Source: Panonychus citri (Eukaryota > Arthropoda > Arachnida > Trombidiformes > Tetranychidae). Taken from it: DNA of 64,000 nucleotides. Positions 47,685 through 60,625 of this stretch are shown one piece after another (the stretch's first letter is position 1; each line of letters opens with the position of its first letter). Both the position numbers and the translations under genes were made by a program. The notes below the pieces were generated by a model. It searched no databases. It saw only the letters and a list, made by a program, of their open reading frames with translations, and had not been told where the DNA came from. Location of the stretch: contig NW_026515544.1 of the NCBI RefSeq assembly GCF_014898815.1, positions 248,001-312,000 on the forward strand, given 5' to 3'.

Positions 47685-49009
47685 ATGATGGTGAAAAGAC
47701 AATTAAGTTATTCAGGATTCCGTCGATATCTGAATTATCAATTGGTGGATCTTAATTATTTAACTCCGAACAAACTTGCAACTGATTATCATCCATGGCG
47801 ATTTTATTTGGCCTTTTTTATTTGTATCGTGAATCAAATTAAATTGTCAATCATATTCTGTCAAAATGAAGTGACCAATCTGTCCTATTATATTGGTGAT
47901 ATAACTTTGCCTGCGGGTAAAACCAAGAAACACCTAACGCTCATCTATTCGAGCTGGATTATTGGTACTTTTATGTGTACCGTTACTTTGTACCGATCTC
48001 AATACACACCAAGATTACAGAAATGGATCGATATTGGAATAATATTTGAACATTTATCGACCAGAGTTCATCCGATCTCTAGGTTACCGACAATTGTTCA
48101 CAAGTACTTCATACGATTTTGCTTCAGTGTTTTTTGCTCTGCGGGCTTTTCAGCGATTCTAATTTGTTTACCTTCGTTTTTCATTTACCCTCATCAGTTT
48201 CTCATCTACATTTGGATATGGTTATTCATCACATTCTTAGCGGGCTTGATTATTGTCGGTCATGGATGTGGTTTCGGGCCACTTTATGCCGCTCAGATTT
48301 ATCTTTTTGGTGCGAAAATGAGTAATCATACAAGTAGCCTTATCCAACGTCTTAATTTCGTGTTGGCCTATCGGCGAATCAAAAAAACACACTTATCGTC
48401 AATCGTTTACAGATCAGTTCAATCGAGCACTTCAGTTCTCAGAGAATTGGTTGAAGGTTATCACTTTTGGATTCATTATAATCAAGCAATTTTCTTGGCT
48501 ACTTTCATCGCTCAATCGATTGTATTATATTTAATTTGTTTTGTTGATATTCCTAAATTTCTGAGATTAGCATTAATCGTATTGGGTTTTATCAATTGGA
48601 TTACCGGATTATCTATTCATTTTTTTCTAGGTGCTTATGGTCAACGAAAGGTAAGTGAACATTTCGTTGGTTCTTTCACTTGGTATCGTGAAAATTATTA
48701 CATAATTACTTTATTCTTAAAGATTGGACAACATTGTAGTAAATTACGACGAACACTTTATTTAAATATTTCCAATCAAATGAAGCTACGATTAGTTAAC
48801 TATTTCGAGCATGTTGAGAGTCGATATTTTTTCAGTATATTTGGTTCAATAAATTATTCACTTTATCATTTTCTTTTGGTGAGTATATCAGATTAACTAA
48901 TCAGAATCAATTTGGACTAATTTCTCCTAATGATTTACTATTATTCTTACAGGTTGTCCTAGAAAACGCCACAAACCTCCTACTATTAATAACGACGTTG
49001 GGTAAATAA
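47685..49009 (+). CDS. gustatory receptor family protein (seven-transmembrane)
   Basis: Exon 47685-48878 joins 48953-49009 in phase 0 (416 residues). Several long hydrophobic segments fit a seven-helix chemoreceptor: FYLAFFICIVNQIKLSIIF, LIYSSWIIGTFMCTVTLY, FCFSVFCSAGFSAILICL, IYIWIWLFITFLAGLIIVG, AIFLATFIAQSIVLYLICF and ALIVLGFINWITGLSIHFF. The small last exon after a phase-0 intron near the C-terminus (LENATNLLLLITTLGK) is the classic place of the terminal helix in arthropod gustatory receptors, though the family's TYxxxxxQ motif is not recognisable. These are ligand-gated cation channels for taste; spider mites have hugely expanded sets. It is bracketed by two long direct repeats, suggesting arrival by duplication. 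An in-frame second ATG follows directly at 47688. Confidence 0.85.
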
Positions 49010-49253
49010 CATTCACCTTAACAAATAGGCCAGAATTCCGTCTTGATTACTCAAAACCAATAGAAGGCCTTTGTATTAATAATCTTCGAGTTCGAATAAA
49101 CTTTATGTTCAATATTAAGTTCGATTTTATACGAATGCTGTGTAATTAATATTGATTGTCAATAAAGTCGCAATTTATTTCATCAACAATTTGCTCAATT
49201 AACTCAAACAGAATGATTCTAATATCATCAAGACAATTTTGATGAACAATTTA

Positions 49254-50015
49254 AGAAATTATCTCGTCAATTAAAAACAAGACGATTGTTAAACGAGAAT
49301 CAAGAAGAAAATTAACTGAAAACGTTGATTAACAATTAACCAAGAGAAAAAAAAAGTTAATCAAATCAATTTTGGCCTTGTGAACATTAACAAAAAGAGG
49401 AAAAACATTTGGTTAATTAACTAATTGTCGCTGATTGTTGAGGTAACAATTAAAAAACTCAAATAAATAAATAAGAAAAGCCAAAAAGTGATTTTTTATT
49501 TTGATCTTGATGATTTGATATTTGATCTACTTTTTAATTTGATTATCATTGATTATCTTCAATTGTAATTAGACAATTAAAAAGGTGAGAAACTGAGAAA
49601 ACAATTAAACTGTAAACCCAATTGATTGACTCCCATCAATTAATTGTAATGTACTTAATTAGAATGAAATTAAGATGTAACAATTAGTGAGAACAAGAAG
49701 AAGAAGAAAAAAAACCAAAATCGAAACGTTTACAATTAAGAATAAGGAACAAAACAATTAAAAGTTAAATTGTCTTTAATTGTTGATTAGAAACTTTTTC
49801 TCTCTTTTCAACAATTTGATTGTTTTTCCATAAAAGTTAATGATAATCTGAATGATAACCTGAAGGCTAATAGCGAATGGGATAGAGAGAAAGAATTTAA
49901 TTCCATGGGTTGATACGAATGTTGATTAACCTACACAATTGAATTGATTACGAATTTAAATTGTTGATTAAATTGGTTTTCAGAAATTAACAAAAAAAAA
50001 CCCTTAAGGTCTCAT
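49254..50015 (+). repeat. long direct repeat, copy 2 (762 bp)
   Basis: Nearly identical to 45771-46547, lacking 17 bases by what looks like slippage between CAATT repeats. It lies 245 bases downstream of the gustatory receptor stop and upstream of ARHGAP39. Confidence 0.92.
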
Positions 50016-50905
50016 ATGTTTTCAACGGGTATTCGGTTAAGTGGTTAAACCAGTTCAAGTTTTATCCTTTTGTTGTCAATTAATTTGGTTTACTTGTTAA
50101 TTTCTAAATTGTGACAATCTTGATGTTTAATTAGTTATTTTTAATGACACAATCGCGAAAACAACAAAAAACAAGAAAAATTAAAGAGAATCAACATTTT
50201 CCCTTCTTCCAAAAGCAGGTCATCAGTTGGACTCTCTCTCTCTCTCTCTCTATTTTGTGCTTCTTCTTAAGGGTAAGTGATGAGGACCTGTGCCCGTGAG
50301 GTGTAAAAGGTAAACCGAAATCAACAGTGGACCTGGAAATCAACGCGCAAGAAAAAACAACATCATCAATATTCACCAGTAACCAGGAGCGATCAGCATA
50401 ACAACATCATCACCAGAAAACCAGAAGAAATGAACAACAAAAAAGTATCTCGATCACCATGTCCAGTGTTTAGGATGAATAAGTGAACAAAACTAAGCCT
50501 GAAACCATCATCATCTTTATAAGAATCTTAAGAACATTTTTTATGAGTTGTTTTGTTTAAGGTAAATTTTTGAGACGAAAAGAGAAGAAAAAAATATAAG
50601 AAAAGAAGATTAAGATTTAGAGAAAGAAAAAAATTTCTTGTGTTTACCTTAAATATTTTTCTCTTTTCTCACTCTGGTCACTTTTTCTCATCTTTTCTGT
50701 GCTACTGCATCTTTTTTATTCATCTTGTTTTATTCTATCCCCTGTAACTCTCTCTCTCTCTCGCTCTCGCTCTCACTCATTTTCTACCTCCCTCTCCTCC
50801 TCTTCCTTATTTCTCTTGATTCTCTCACTTTATCATCATCATCTTTTCTCATTCTATGTGTATTTTGAGGGAAGAAAAATTCTTCAGTCTTTCTGCATCT
50901 CCCCA

Positions 50906-50942
<37 letters not shown>

Positions 50943-51630
50943 TTTCTATCTTCATTTTCTTCATCACCATCATTTTAACTTGCAATTCCATCCTCCTCTC
51001 TCTTTCTCTATCATCCCATTTGTTTTCATCTTCACCAGCGTGACAATTTCACCATGAACGACATTTAATTGTTTCTGTTGATTCCTTTTTTGTTTTGTTT
51101 TACTCAAATGTAATATTAACACTAATTATTTATTACCATTTGACTACTAGAATTGTATAATTATCCTCAGTGTATTGTAATTAAGTCGATATCTTCTTCT
51201 CTTACTTTTCATCTTTCTCTCTTTTTTATCCTTACTAAATCTCTTTCTCTCTTTTCTCCTCACTCACCACTCATTCCCTCTTTCTCTTTCTCTCAACATA
51301 AAAAAGTAAATAAGTTTCTCTCTTCATCATCTTCTCCTCACCACCAACCTGGTTATGTAATCTACATAGAGAGAAGAAGCAAAAACCAACCAGGACCAAA
51401 ATCTCCAAATATTTATAACATCATTTCTCTCTCTCTCCCTTTTACATGAACCACAATTGTTCATTTAATCCATAACATCATCACCATTCCTTACATTAGT
51501 TTTACTCATCATCAGTGAAAAAACAACAACAATAGTCATTTAAAATTCTATGTATGTTTTTCTGGATCAGTGACTTATTTTAGTGGGAAAAACAACAGAA
51601 ATCAACCCTTACCATCCAAAGGAAACAAAT
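50016..51630 (+). other. 5' flank / 5' UTR region of ARHGAP39
   Basis: Strongly pyrimidine-rich from about 50640 to 51450, with repeated CTCTCT blocks (50745-50775 and 50910-50942) that create long Ser/Leu/Phe frames of no significance. The promoter and possibly non-coding exons of ARHGAP39 are probably here; I cannot place them. Confidence 0.5.
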
Positions 51631-52799
51631 ATGGTGAAAACGGGTGACAAGTGAGTATTTATTTTCTATTTGCTATTGTTTTTCTCTTCTAATTTCTATT
51701 AATCAGTTGAACATCTGATTAGACAATACTGATTGTTAATAATCCATCAAAAATTGTTTCATGTAAAAAGAAATGTTTATTTTCAATGTGCCTCAAGTAT
51801 GTAAACATTCAATGTATTGTCTCTTCAATAACAATTCAACATCTCATTTGTTATGTTCCATTTTTATTGATTGGTTTTTTTTGGTGTTTCCATTTTGTTT
51901 TTGCTCCATTTTAATAAATTATTAGGGGCTTCAATAAGTAATGTAAAAAAGTATGTTGCAGTTAATTTAAATTGATGATTTTAACTGCGTTTGGAAGGTC
52001 TCATATGCGAACCTCCGTGATAGAATTTTCGAACTTTTCTGATTTATGGGTTTTAAGAAATCGCCGATTGAAAAAAAGGTCGAATTTCAGGCATTTTTTC
52101 GCCTTTTTCGCAAATTTTCGAGCAATGAACTGTTCAAATTCTCGAGAGGTTTTTGTCACGTTTTTTAGTATCATTTTTTAGGCCAACTAATCGTCTTTGT
52201 AAAAACACCCTCTTGAGCTTTATATCCTTCTTAGTACAGTCAGAAAATGAATTTAAGTTTGAAGTTCGGCAAAATTACGTTTATCGCGCATTTCGAACAT
52301 ATCTTTTGGACTAATGACCTGATATCAGTTTTCTTGAGCCTAATGTTAGCTGTGGGTCTCATCTATCGATTCGAGTCCAAAAAAATTAATCTAAAAGCTT
52401 TTAACTGTTTAATCGCAATTCTCTTAGCCTGGTTTGATTGTGAGTGAGCTTCGAACCCAACAGAACCACCCTATTTTTTCATAATTAAAAATCGAAAATT
52501 TTGATGAACCTCATATTGATCATTTCTAGGTTCTAGGATCTCCTTTACAAATTGCACTTAGAATCATTCCTCTATCTAGTCGCCTTCATACTTTTTTACA
52601 CTACTTATTGAAGCCCCTAATATTTTCTATTCTTATTTTCTTTTGTTCTTCCAGAGTTGAATGGGTTGAGATTATACCCTCAAAATCAGGTAAATTAATG
52701 TATGCAAATCTAAAGACTGGTGAATGTTCCTGGGATCAGCCGAAAACATCTCCTAACATCAACATCCGAAGGATTAATGATCAAAGTGAGATATTTTTT

Positions 52800-52880
<81 letters not shown>

Positions 52881-55174
52881 GCCCTCTTCTCTTCAAATGA
52901 AACAAGGAAGCAAATTAGAGCTGAATTAGATCGGCTTTTTTGTAATCTAAGTTGATTGTAGAATTGAAATCGTAAACTCAGAGATGATGAGACCTAAATA
53001 ATTTAATTCATCCTTTTTCTGGGTCGCGACAACTTAATTTAATCAGTTACATTTTTCCCTTTTATCTTCTATTACATCTACTGAATTAATATATATTTTT
53101 TCTGTTATTATTAAAATATCCTTTTCTCTTATTGAATTTCTATTATAGCTCAACAATGGTGGGAACTTTCTGATGTGAAAAGTGCTCGATTTTATTGCAA
53201 TGTAAATACGTCGGAAACAAAGTGGCAAAAACCTAAAGAAGAAGGTGTAATCATTATCCCTTTGGCCAAACTTCAATTATCGAAACAAAATACTCTTCCT
53301 CCAAGTGACGATATTAATTCGGAGAGAGTGGACAATTCCACTCAGACCAATAGTTCATTCATCTATTGTTCTAACGCATCAACTCAGACCTCACCGCCAA
53401 CCGGTACAACGACCACATCCCATCATCATATTCCCCACCATCATTCACACCATTCGAGACACTGTTCATCAAGCCATGCACATAATCACTCAGCCATTTC
53501 TGAGAGGAGTTTAAGACATTATCTATTAAATGAGGCTCGTTTTGCTGGCCTCTGTTACAATATTGACGATAATTATTATGAAGGAAGTGATGAAGAAGAG
53601 TATGATGGTGAAGCTTATGAAGGTAATTAAACAATTAATTTTACTTGACAATTAACTGTAGAGTGTTTTGATTTACTTTCTCTTAAAAAATTTTCATGAA
53701 ATGAATTCAATGTAATCGTTTTACTTTCTTACTTATCTTTCTCACTTTTTTCTATTTCTTTTTCTCAGGCTCTTCAGATGAAAGTTATACCGATAATTGG
53801 GATGCGGATGACGAGGACAATAATGAAGGAGAAGAGGATGAATATGAGGAAGAAACTGACGAGGAATCTGAAGATGTTATCGATGGCAGGTCATCATATC
53901 ATCGACGTGATGAAACCGATACTAGTGATTACTATGAGACTTCATCCTTTGTTTACTATAAAAAATCAGCATCTTTTACAAGTGGATTGGGTTCATTAGA
54001 TGCTAGTGAGAAACCAATTAAATCAGCTGAAGATAATAACACTGGAATATTGGACATTGTTAGAGCAGAGAAAAGAAAAACAAAAGATAAATCATCTGAG
54101 ACTGAACACAGTGAAACAAGTGAAAAGATATTACGAACAAAAGATCGAGATGAAGAAGGGAAAGTTCGTAAAAAGGATAAGCTGAAAGAGATTAAAAAGG
54201 AAGATAAAGAAAACGATGACACCGAAACTAAACCCGTGCCTCCAAGAAGAGGGATCTCTCTTGATTCGTCGATTATTCAAGCACAAACCAATGAACAATT
54301 GGAGAAATACGCTCGTGAAAATATTAAACGTCACCTTAAAAAAGGTGGACTTAATCAGATGTTAAAGCGACGACATTCACTTAAGGGAATGTTAATATGG
54401 ACCAAGTTTTCAATCAAACAGCCAATGATTGCGACCTTAATGAACGACAATGACCTTAAACAAGAGGCAATCAATTGTTTTAAGTTAATTCAACAGTATT
54501 GTGGGGACAGAGGAAAAGGAAATACCAAAAATGTTGGTACTAAGACAAATACTCTAGTTCGTAGAGAGGAAGTAGCTAAAGAATTGATCACTAAAGGTGT
54601 GGTTAGAGGACTTTTACTTCGTGATGAGATTTTTGTACAACTTTGCCGTCAAACAACTGAGAATCCATTAGATGAAAGTTTACAATTAGGCCTTGAGTTG
54701 ATTGCTCTTTGTCTCTACTACTTTGGCCCATCACAAAAGTTTGCACCTTACCTGAGCTCCTTTTTAAGTAGCCATAAAAGTGAATTTGCACGGAAAATTT
54801 GTCTCAAAAAGTTAGACAATAAGATGGAATCACTGGGTGGATCAAATAGCTCCGTTGGTGCCCATTGTCGTAAACCAGCCTCCGTTCAAGAGATTTCCAT
54901 GGTAATCCAGTCAATTAAACGAGGTTACCTGGGCATGTTTGGTGAATCTTTAAATAATTTAATGACACTTCAAGGTAACTATCTACCTAAGAGAAAGTTA
55001 CCTTGGATTCAAGTGACTTTAAGTGAAACTATTTTACGGTAAGTTCAACATTCTTTCAATTAACATTGCCCTGTTTTCATTATGACTTAATATGCGTATC
55101 AGCAGCTACTTGTTGATTTATATTTTGTTATGCAATTATTTTTGTGTAGGTTTGTTTAACTTTTGTGTGTAATT

Positions 55175-55229
<55 letters not shown>

Positions 55230-55829
55230 ATCTTGTGTAGTTTGGGTGGAGCGGAACAAGAAGGAATTTTTCGTATTGCTGGAGATGTTGAGGAAACAAC
55301 TATGCTCAAATTGTATATCGATTGCCTTCAACCAGATAAAGAGCTGGAAACTGATTTTATCGTTTTGTGCAACAAATGGAAAGGTATTCTTTGCCATGAA
55401 GGTGATGTTAACCTGGATGTCAATGTATTTGCCTGTTTACTTAAACAATGGTTTCGAGAGCTTCGAGAACCTGTAATACCTTATAGCTTTTATCAGGAAG
55501 CTTTACATACCTGTGAATCGCCTTCAAATGCGATATACATGGTTGAGAAAAAGTTACCCGCCATCAATAAACTGGTCATTGGTTATCTAATTCGTTTCTT
55601 ACAAGTTTTCAGCGCCAAACAGAATGTTGATTTTACTAAAATGGATGAGAACAATTTATCAATGGTTTGGGCACCAAATATACTTAGAGCTCCTCCAAAC
55701 AGTAACACAATGCCAACATCTAATTCACCTAATGCAACTTTAATCTTTGAGAATACAAGGAAGGAGATGACTTTCATCAGAACTTTGATTCAGTATTTGG
55801 ATACAAGTTACATTCAAGGTGTAATCTAG
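51631..55829 (+). CDS. ARHGAP39: Rho GTPase-activating protein ARHGAP39/Vilse (WW-WW-MyTH4-RhoGAP)
   Basis: Exons 51631-51650, 52655-52785, 53149-53622, 53769-55038 and 55241-55829 join in phase (827 residues). WW domain 1: VEWVEIIPSKSGKLMYANLKT...W near residues 8-36; WW domain 2: QQWWELSDVKSARFYCN...W near 52-79. A long acidic, His- and Lys/Glu-rich disordered middle follows. The MyTH4 domain starts near residue 385 (IWTKFSIKQPMIATLM, CFKLIQQYCGDR). The C-terminal RhoGAP domain has EGIFRIAGD with the arginine finger R643 and the conserved WKGILCHEGDVNLDVNVFACLLKQWFRELREPVIP block. This architecture is that of Vilse/CrGAP in flies and ARHGAP39 in vertebrates, a Rac/Cdc42 GAP acting downstream of Robo in axon and cell guidance. 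The first intron carries a transposon and introns 2 and 4 long CT runs. Confidence 0.93.
51925..52617. mobile_element. 693-bp TA-flanked inverted-repeat DNA transposon (MITE-like)
   Basis: Terminal inverted repeats of 31 bases with one mismatch (GGGGCTTCAATAAGTA at the left; its complement at the right), flanked by TA on each side (51923-51924 and 52618-52619), as in the Tc1/mariner superfamily. The inside has no frame longer than about 70 codons, so it is non-autonomous. It lies in the first intron of ARHGAP39. Confidence 0.88.
52804..52877. repeat. (CT)n microsatellite in ARHGAP39 intron 2
   Basis: About 37 uninterrupted CT units beginning 18 bases after the donor site of exon 2. Confidence 0.95.
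55178..55223. repeat. (CT)n microsatellite in ARHGAP39 intron 4
   Basis: About 22 CT units ending 17 bases before the acceptor of the RhoGAP exon, where a polypyrimidine tract is expected. Confidence 0.95.
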
Positions 55830-58712
55830 TCACAAGTCGATACGAATGATGAGAAATCAACCTTCAATTTCATCAAATTACATGAAATCTTTTTTTCTAC
55901 TACATTAAACAAGGAATAATTTGTGAATGTACTTGTGTGTGTGTTTCTCTCTCCTACTAATTGCATGATATTGAATTGATTTTCTTTCACCGAATGAAAA
56001 TTCATGAAAATGATTTTGCTTCTCTCTCCAACAACTAAACAACTAAACAAATGAACAATTTACTTGTTAAACATTCGGGAAAAAAGTAAAAGCTCAACAA
56101 TGATGATTATCAAACAAGATTACCTGAAGATGGTGTTGAAAATCAATAAGGAAATGTCACGAAAAAATGATCTTCATCATATCTAATCAACTCTCATCTT
56201 TTATCATCATTGGTCAATCGTCTCTTGATACACATACACACTAATACATTGGTCTAAATGTTTAAAAAACGCATGATTTATACAATCAATTAACTAATTT
56301 TTTTCTCTCTCTATTCTTAATCATCTGGGTATTTGGAGATTATTTTGAAGGAGCCAATTTACACTCTAGATCTTTTTCATCGTCATCATCATCATCATCA
56401 TCAATTGTCAACAATTTATCATCAACATTCTCATTCTCATTCTCATCATTTGAATTTGCATTTTGAAAAACAATCACAGAAAATCATGTTAATCAAACCA
56501 ATTCTGGGTTCATGATTATCTCTCCTTTTCTCATTAATCCATTTCTATCGTTCTCATGATAACATGATTACTCTGTGATTAATTCACTGATTGTATTTAA
56601 TTAAGTTTTGTTTCAAGTAAACAAAAATAATAAATCTCCAAGCAGATTAATTTAAAAAATTTATAAATATGAATATAAATAAAATATATATTAATAGTAT
56701 TGCTGCTAATCATTTGTCATCATTTTGATTACGATTTAAATTGTACTGTGAGAAACTAAATTAATGGATCTCACCATTATTGCGATAATCATAGAATACG
56801 TTAATTAGCTGATGAACCGTTAGAATTAGTTAATTTAACTTTATGCCTTTTGGTGCCAAGACTTAATTGTAGTTTGTCATAAATTGTTGAATATTAATTA
56901 AGGTTAACAATTTGATTTTTCATCATTTTTAATGACAAACTAAGAAAAGTTTTCATTAAATTGTTTCATGTTTAAAATTAATTGTAATTTAACTACCACT
57001 TGATGATCAAAATCAAATAATTAATTGGTGTGTTTACTGATTAAATTGTATCTTTGATTGTTTTGATAATCAAGAAACTTTAACTTGTATATTTGTTAAT
57101 TGATTGTAATCAAAACATTGAGTTAATTGTTGAAGATATTTTTACAATTAGTTAATAGCTTTTCAAAATTGTTTGATAATTAAAATTGTAGTTTCTTTTC
57201 ACATAAAAACTTATATTGTAGTTTAATTATTCACAGTAATTAAATAATCAGCAATTAATGTTTATCAAATGTGATGCAATGGTTATCATTCAATTAGTTG
57301 AAATAATTCATTGTTTCAACTAATTAACAATCATGATTGTTTAATATTGTGTAGATTTGTTGATTAATCATTAATTTCGAGCCTAACAATCAATCATCGC
57401 AATAAATAATCAATTTAATTGCAAATTCAAGATCATTATCCTTATCAACTGCTTAGTTTCTTAGATTAATTAATTAATTAATTTCTTACAATTAGCTAAC
57501 AAAAGTGCCATCTAATGATTAATTTAACAATTAGCTTTCAATAGTTACTAATACATTTATAATTGTAGAGTAACTTTGAATTACACAGTTAATTGTTATC
57601 TTAAGATTAAGGATAATTATCACTTGTAATCATAATTAACTGAGTTTTATATTAAAAGTACATAAGTGATCAAACTAATTGTTGATCTTGGGAATTCCCT
57701 TGAAGATTCAGAATTAGATTACCATTGAATTTCAATGCTGATTAACTATTCACATTTTAATTGTTTCCATGATTAATTATGAACCTTCAACAGAATTGGA
57801 ATCAATTTTAACAACTTTTCGTTTTCCATTCATAACAAAATTAACTATTTCCTAAGATCTATGATCAACAATCAACTACTAGATTGTTATCATCTACTAA
57901 AAACGTCAGCTAAACAATCAATTAAATCAATTGACTATTTAAATGTGATTTAAGTGTAAATCACTTTTTTCACTTTAATTACAATTAATAAGTTAGATTA
58001 GTGTCATAAGATCAATGATTCTTGATTAATTTTCTTTTTCTTTTTTCTCATGTGATTAGCTCTTAATCGTTGATGATAAACAATTTATTTCATTTTCCCC
58101 AAGACTTTGATATTAAGTTAATTAGTTATTACCAATCAATTAATTTGAAAAGCAGAATGAAAAAAAAACCTTCACCTGATCATTTGAATAACTGTGATTG
58201 ATTTTTTTTCCTTAATTATCAGCAATTAATTTTCATTGAAATCAATAGTTTAAACATGATTCAGTTTCTTATTTATAAATTGGTTTCTAACGATTAACCA
58301 TCGTTGAGATAATTATTATTATTGACACAAGATTTTAAGTCTCTTGATATGATTTGACCTAAATTCTGGTCAAAAACAAGCAATATCGTTACAATTGACA
58401 ATTAATCATTGATTAGCTTATACTTTAAGTAACAATTAGTACTCATAATTGAGTAAATAAATTATTTAAGATAATTAAGTCTGCTTGGAAGTTATCATAA
58501 TTCACTTATAACATTTTAATCGTCGTCACATTAATTTTGATTGTATTACAAGAAGTGATTAACTTTTGATAACATTAAATTGAATGATCAATAATCACGG
58601 AATACAATTACTATCATATTAAATTGTTGTTGTTGTTGTTGTTGGAACAATTAAATTAAGATAAACTCTTAGAGTTTAGACTTAACCATTATGTCTTTAC
58701 TTTTGATGTTAA
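55830..58712. other. intergenic region, ARHGAP39 / CAP gene
   Basis: The first part is the ARHGAP39 3' UTR, with AATAAA-type signals around 56620-56690. From about 56780 to 58700 the sequence is very AT-rich and packed with TTAATTG/CAATTAA words. A (TTG)n run lies at 58625-58643. No coding frame is supported; the 60-codon His-rich frame at 56333 is a CATCATCAT effect. Confidence 0.65.
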
Positions 58713-59501
58713 TTAAATTTGATTGCTCTTATCGTTGATCAAATTTTTGACCATTCCTTCAATAATTGTCTCCAAATTTCTGGGATTAACTGTCAAGGGT
58801 GTTATTGATTGTGGAGGTGGGATGTTAATTGACTCCTGGGAGGGTGTAAGTCCAGCCTTAAAGTAATGACAAACGGTATAAGTGCCCGACTTGTTTGGGT
58901 CACTCACTGATCGGGATGAGTAAACTTGACCACATCCCAATTGTGTTGTCTCTTTCCAAACAATTTGAGCAAAATTTTGATTCCTTGGTGTAATTTTGGG
59001 CTCACTGTAATTGTAATTGGTCAGTTGTTGGTAATACCAGCCCCGAATAACGGTTGTTGCATTGGTCAACGTTTCATTAGGTTGGAACCAAACATTTTCA
59101 CCGACATGCAATGAATCACTAATGGGATAAGCATCTTGATCCCAATAGGAGATTAAAATTGCTCTGTGACGAGCATAACTTTCCAGCTAATCAGTGGTAA
59201 CAATTAATCAACAATTAGAGAAAAAGGAAACAACAATTAACCCTAATAATAGTCAACAGATAAGAATATAAAATTAATTTCAAATAATTACCACAGAGCT
59301 ATGAACCAATGGATCTAAATTATGATAATCACGAATCACTTGATGGTAAATAATTAAATCCTTAGTTAATTGTTCACTTGTTGTATCGGTGAATAGTTTA
59401 TGTTGTCGAAATGCTTTAACTGAATAATCTGAATCAAAGAATCTACAATCAATGATTGGTACAATGATCCATATTAAACACAATGAAATTAACACTTTCA
59501 T
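58713..59501 (-). CDS. secreted CAP-superfamily (SCP/GAPR-1-like) protein
   Basis: Exons 59501-59292 and 59186-58713 join in phase 0 (227 residues). The signal peptide is MKVLISLCLIWIIVPIIDC. The CAP core follows: DYHNLDPLVHSSVLESYA, GENVWF with the cavity glutamate, FAQIVWKETTQLGCG (CAP1 motif) and YTVCHYFKAGL (CAP2 region). The CAP1 histidine that normally helps bind metal is asparagine (NFAQIVW). The CAP2 form resembles GAPR-1 (YFxAG) more than insect venom-allergen proteins, and the cysteine-rich hinge is absent. CAP proteins are secreted sterol- or lipid-binding and defence-related factors; the role here is unknown. The intron is 105 bp. Confidence 0.88.
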
Positions 59502-60625
59502 TTCGATGACAATTTACAAATTGTTGTCGCAAAACTGTTGTTGATTGTTGATTAATTCTTTATGTATTAATAGAAAACTTTTGGTTCACTTTTCTCGTAA
59601 TCAATGATAATTGGGAGTAAATGATGTAAATTGATTAACTTGATTGTTGTGATGATTGATGTTTTTAGATGAATATAATAATCAAATGATTACTGTTGAG
59701 ATTTAGATTAGTTAATCTTGAACTTTTTTTGTAACTTATTAGTTTAAATTGTTGATTATGTTTCCAATTAGGGATTTGAGTTTATAATGTGAATTTAAAA
59801 CTAATAATATAAATCTAGTTGATTGTTATTGAGAAAAATTTAATTGTATTTGTTTGTGTGTTGAGAAAATTATATTTCATGATTTGTTGATTGTTAATAT
59901 GTATCAATATTTAATGGAAACTGAGACTTAATTAAGTTAATATTATTACATCTCAACTTAATCACAATTCATTTGTTATCAAATCAAGTATTTACTATTT
60001 CGTCTAATTGCTAATCATTATAATCATGGTAAATATTATCAACCAGTCATAAGGAGTTAATTAGTAAATTGTTAAGATTAAAAGAAGTACCTTAACTATG
60101 ATGACATGATTCGATATCATTAATTGTCAATTCTTATCAATCATTTTTTTTCATTACAATTAACGAGATTCTCAAAATTGATTAATGGTCAAGTTTACTT
60201 AAAAAAGATAATTAATTAATGGTAATTAAATAATCGAAATTTTCTCAATAAACTTGATACGTTTCTTGGTTAATCTAAATCATTTTTTTTCTTCCTCGTC
60301 ATGAGAATCTCATGTAATATTTCAATATCCATTGAAACATCCATCAATTGCTTGGTTATGATTAACTGACTTAGAAAGTGAAAGTCTTTGACTGTATTTC
60401 ATTTATCATAAAGTTCAGTATGAATCATTTGACTAATTAGAATAATTTTCAAAATTCGCGCTTATCTTTGGTTCGAATTTCCCTCTACAATCACTGAAGG
60501 TGGAGCCAGTGAAGAAAATGTGTTTTCTTCAAGATTTGAGTTTCTTTTCAAATTGTTTTATTTTTTTGTATTTAAAGAGTAAATTATTTTTGGTAATTAG
60601 TTAATTAGTTTATAATTGATCAGCA
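59502..60625. other. divergent intergenic region, CAP gene / RUVBL1-kinase gene
   Basis: AT-rich, with no coding frame. A GC-richer patch at 60450-60520, just upstream of the RUVBL1-like start, is the likeliest core promoter zone. It holds a GGTTCGAA word but no tRNA fold. Confidence 0.6.

Noticed and set aside
45771..50015. The two 0.77-kb repeats as LTRs of an element carrying the receptor.
   Set aside because: No TG/CA ends, primer site, polypurine tract, target duplication or retroelement genes.
50699..51449. 114- and 98-codon frames rich in Ser/Leu.
   Set aside because: They are translations of CT repeats in the ARHGAP39 upstream region.
56333..56515. His-rich 60-codon frame.
   Set aside because: It lies in the ARHGAP39 3' region and is generated by CATCATCAT/CATTCTCAT repeats.
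60450..60520. GGTTCGAA word as a second tRNA B box.
   Set aside because: No A box or pairing arms at suitable spacing; it lies in the promoter zone of the RUVBL1-like gene.
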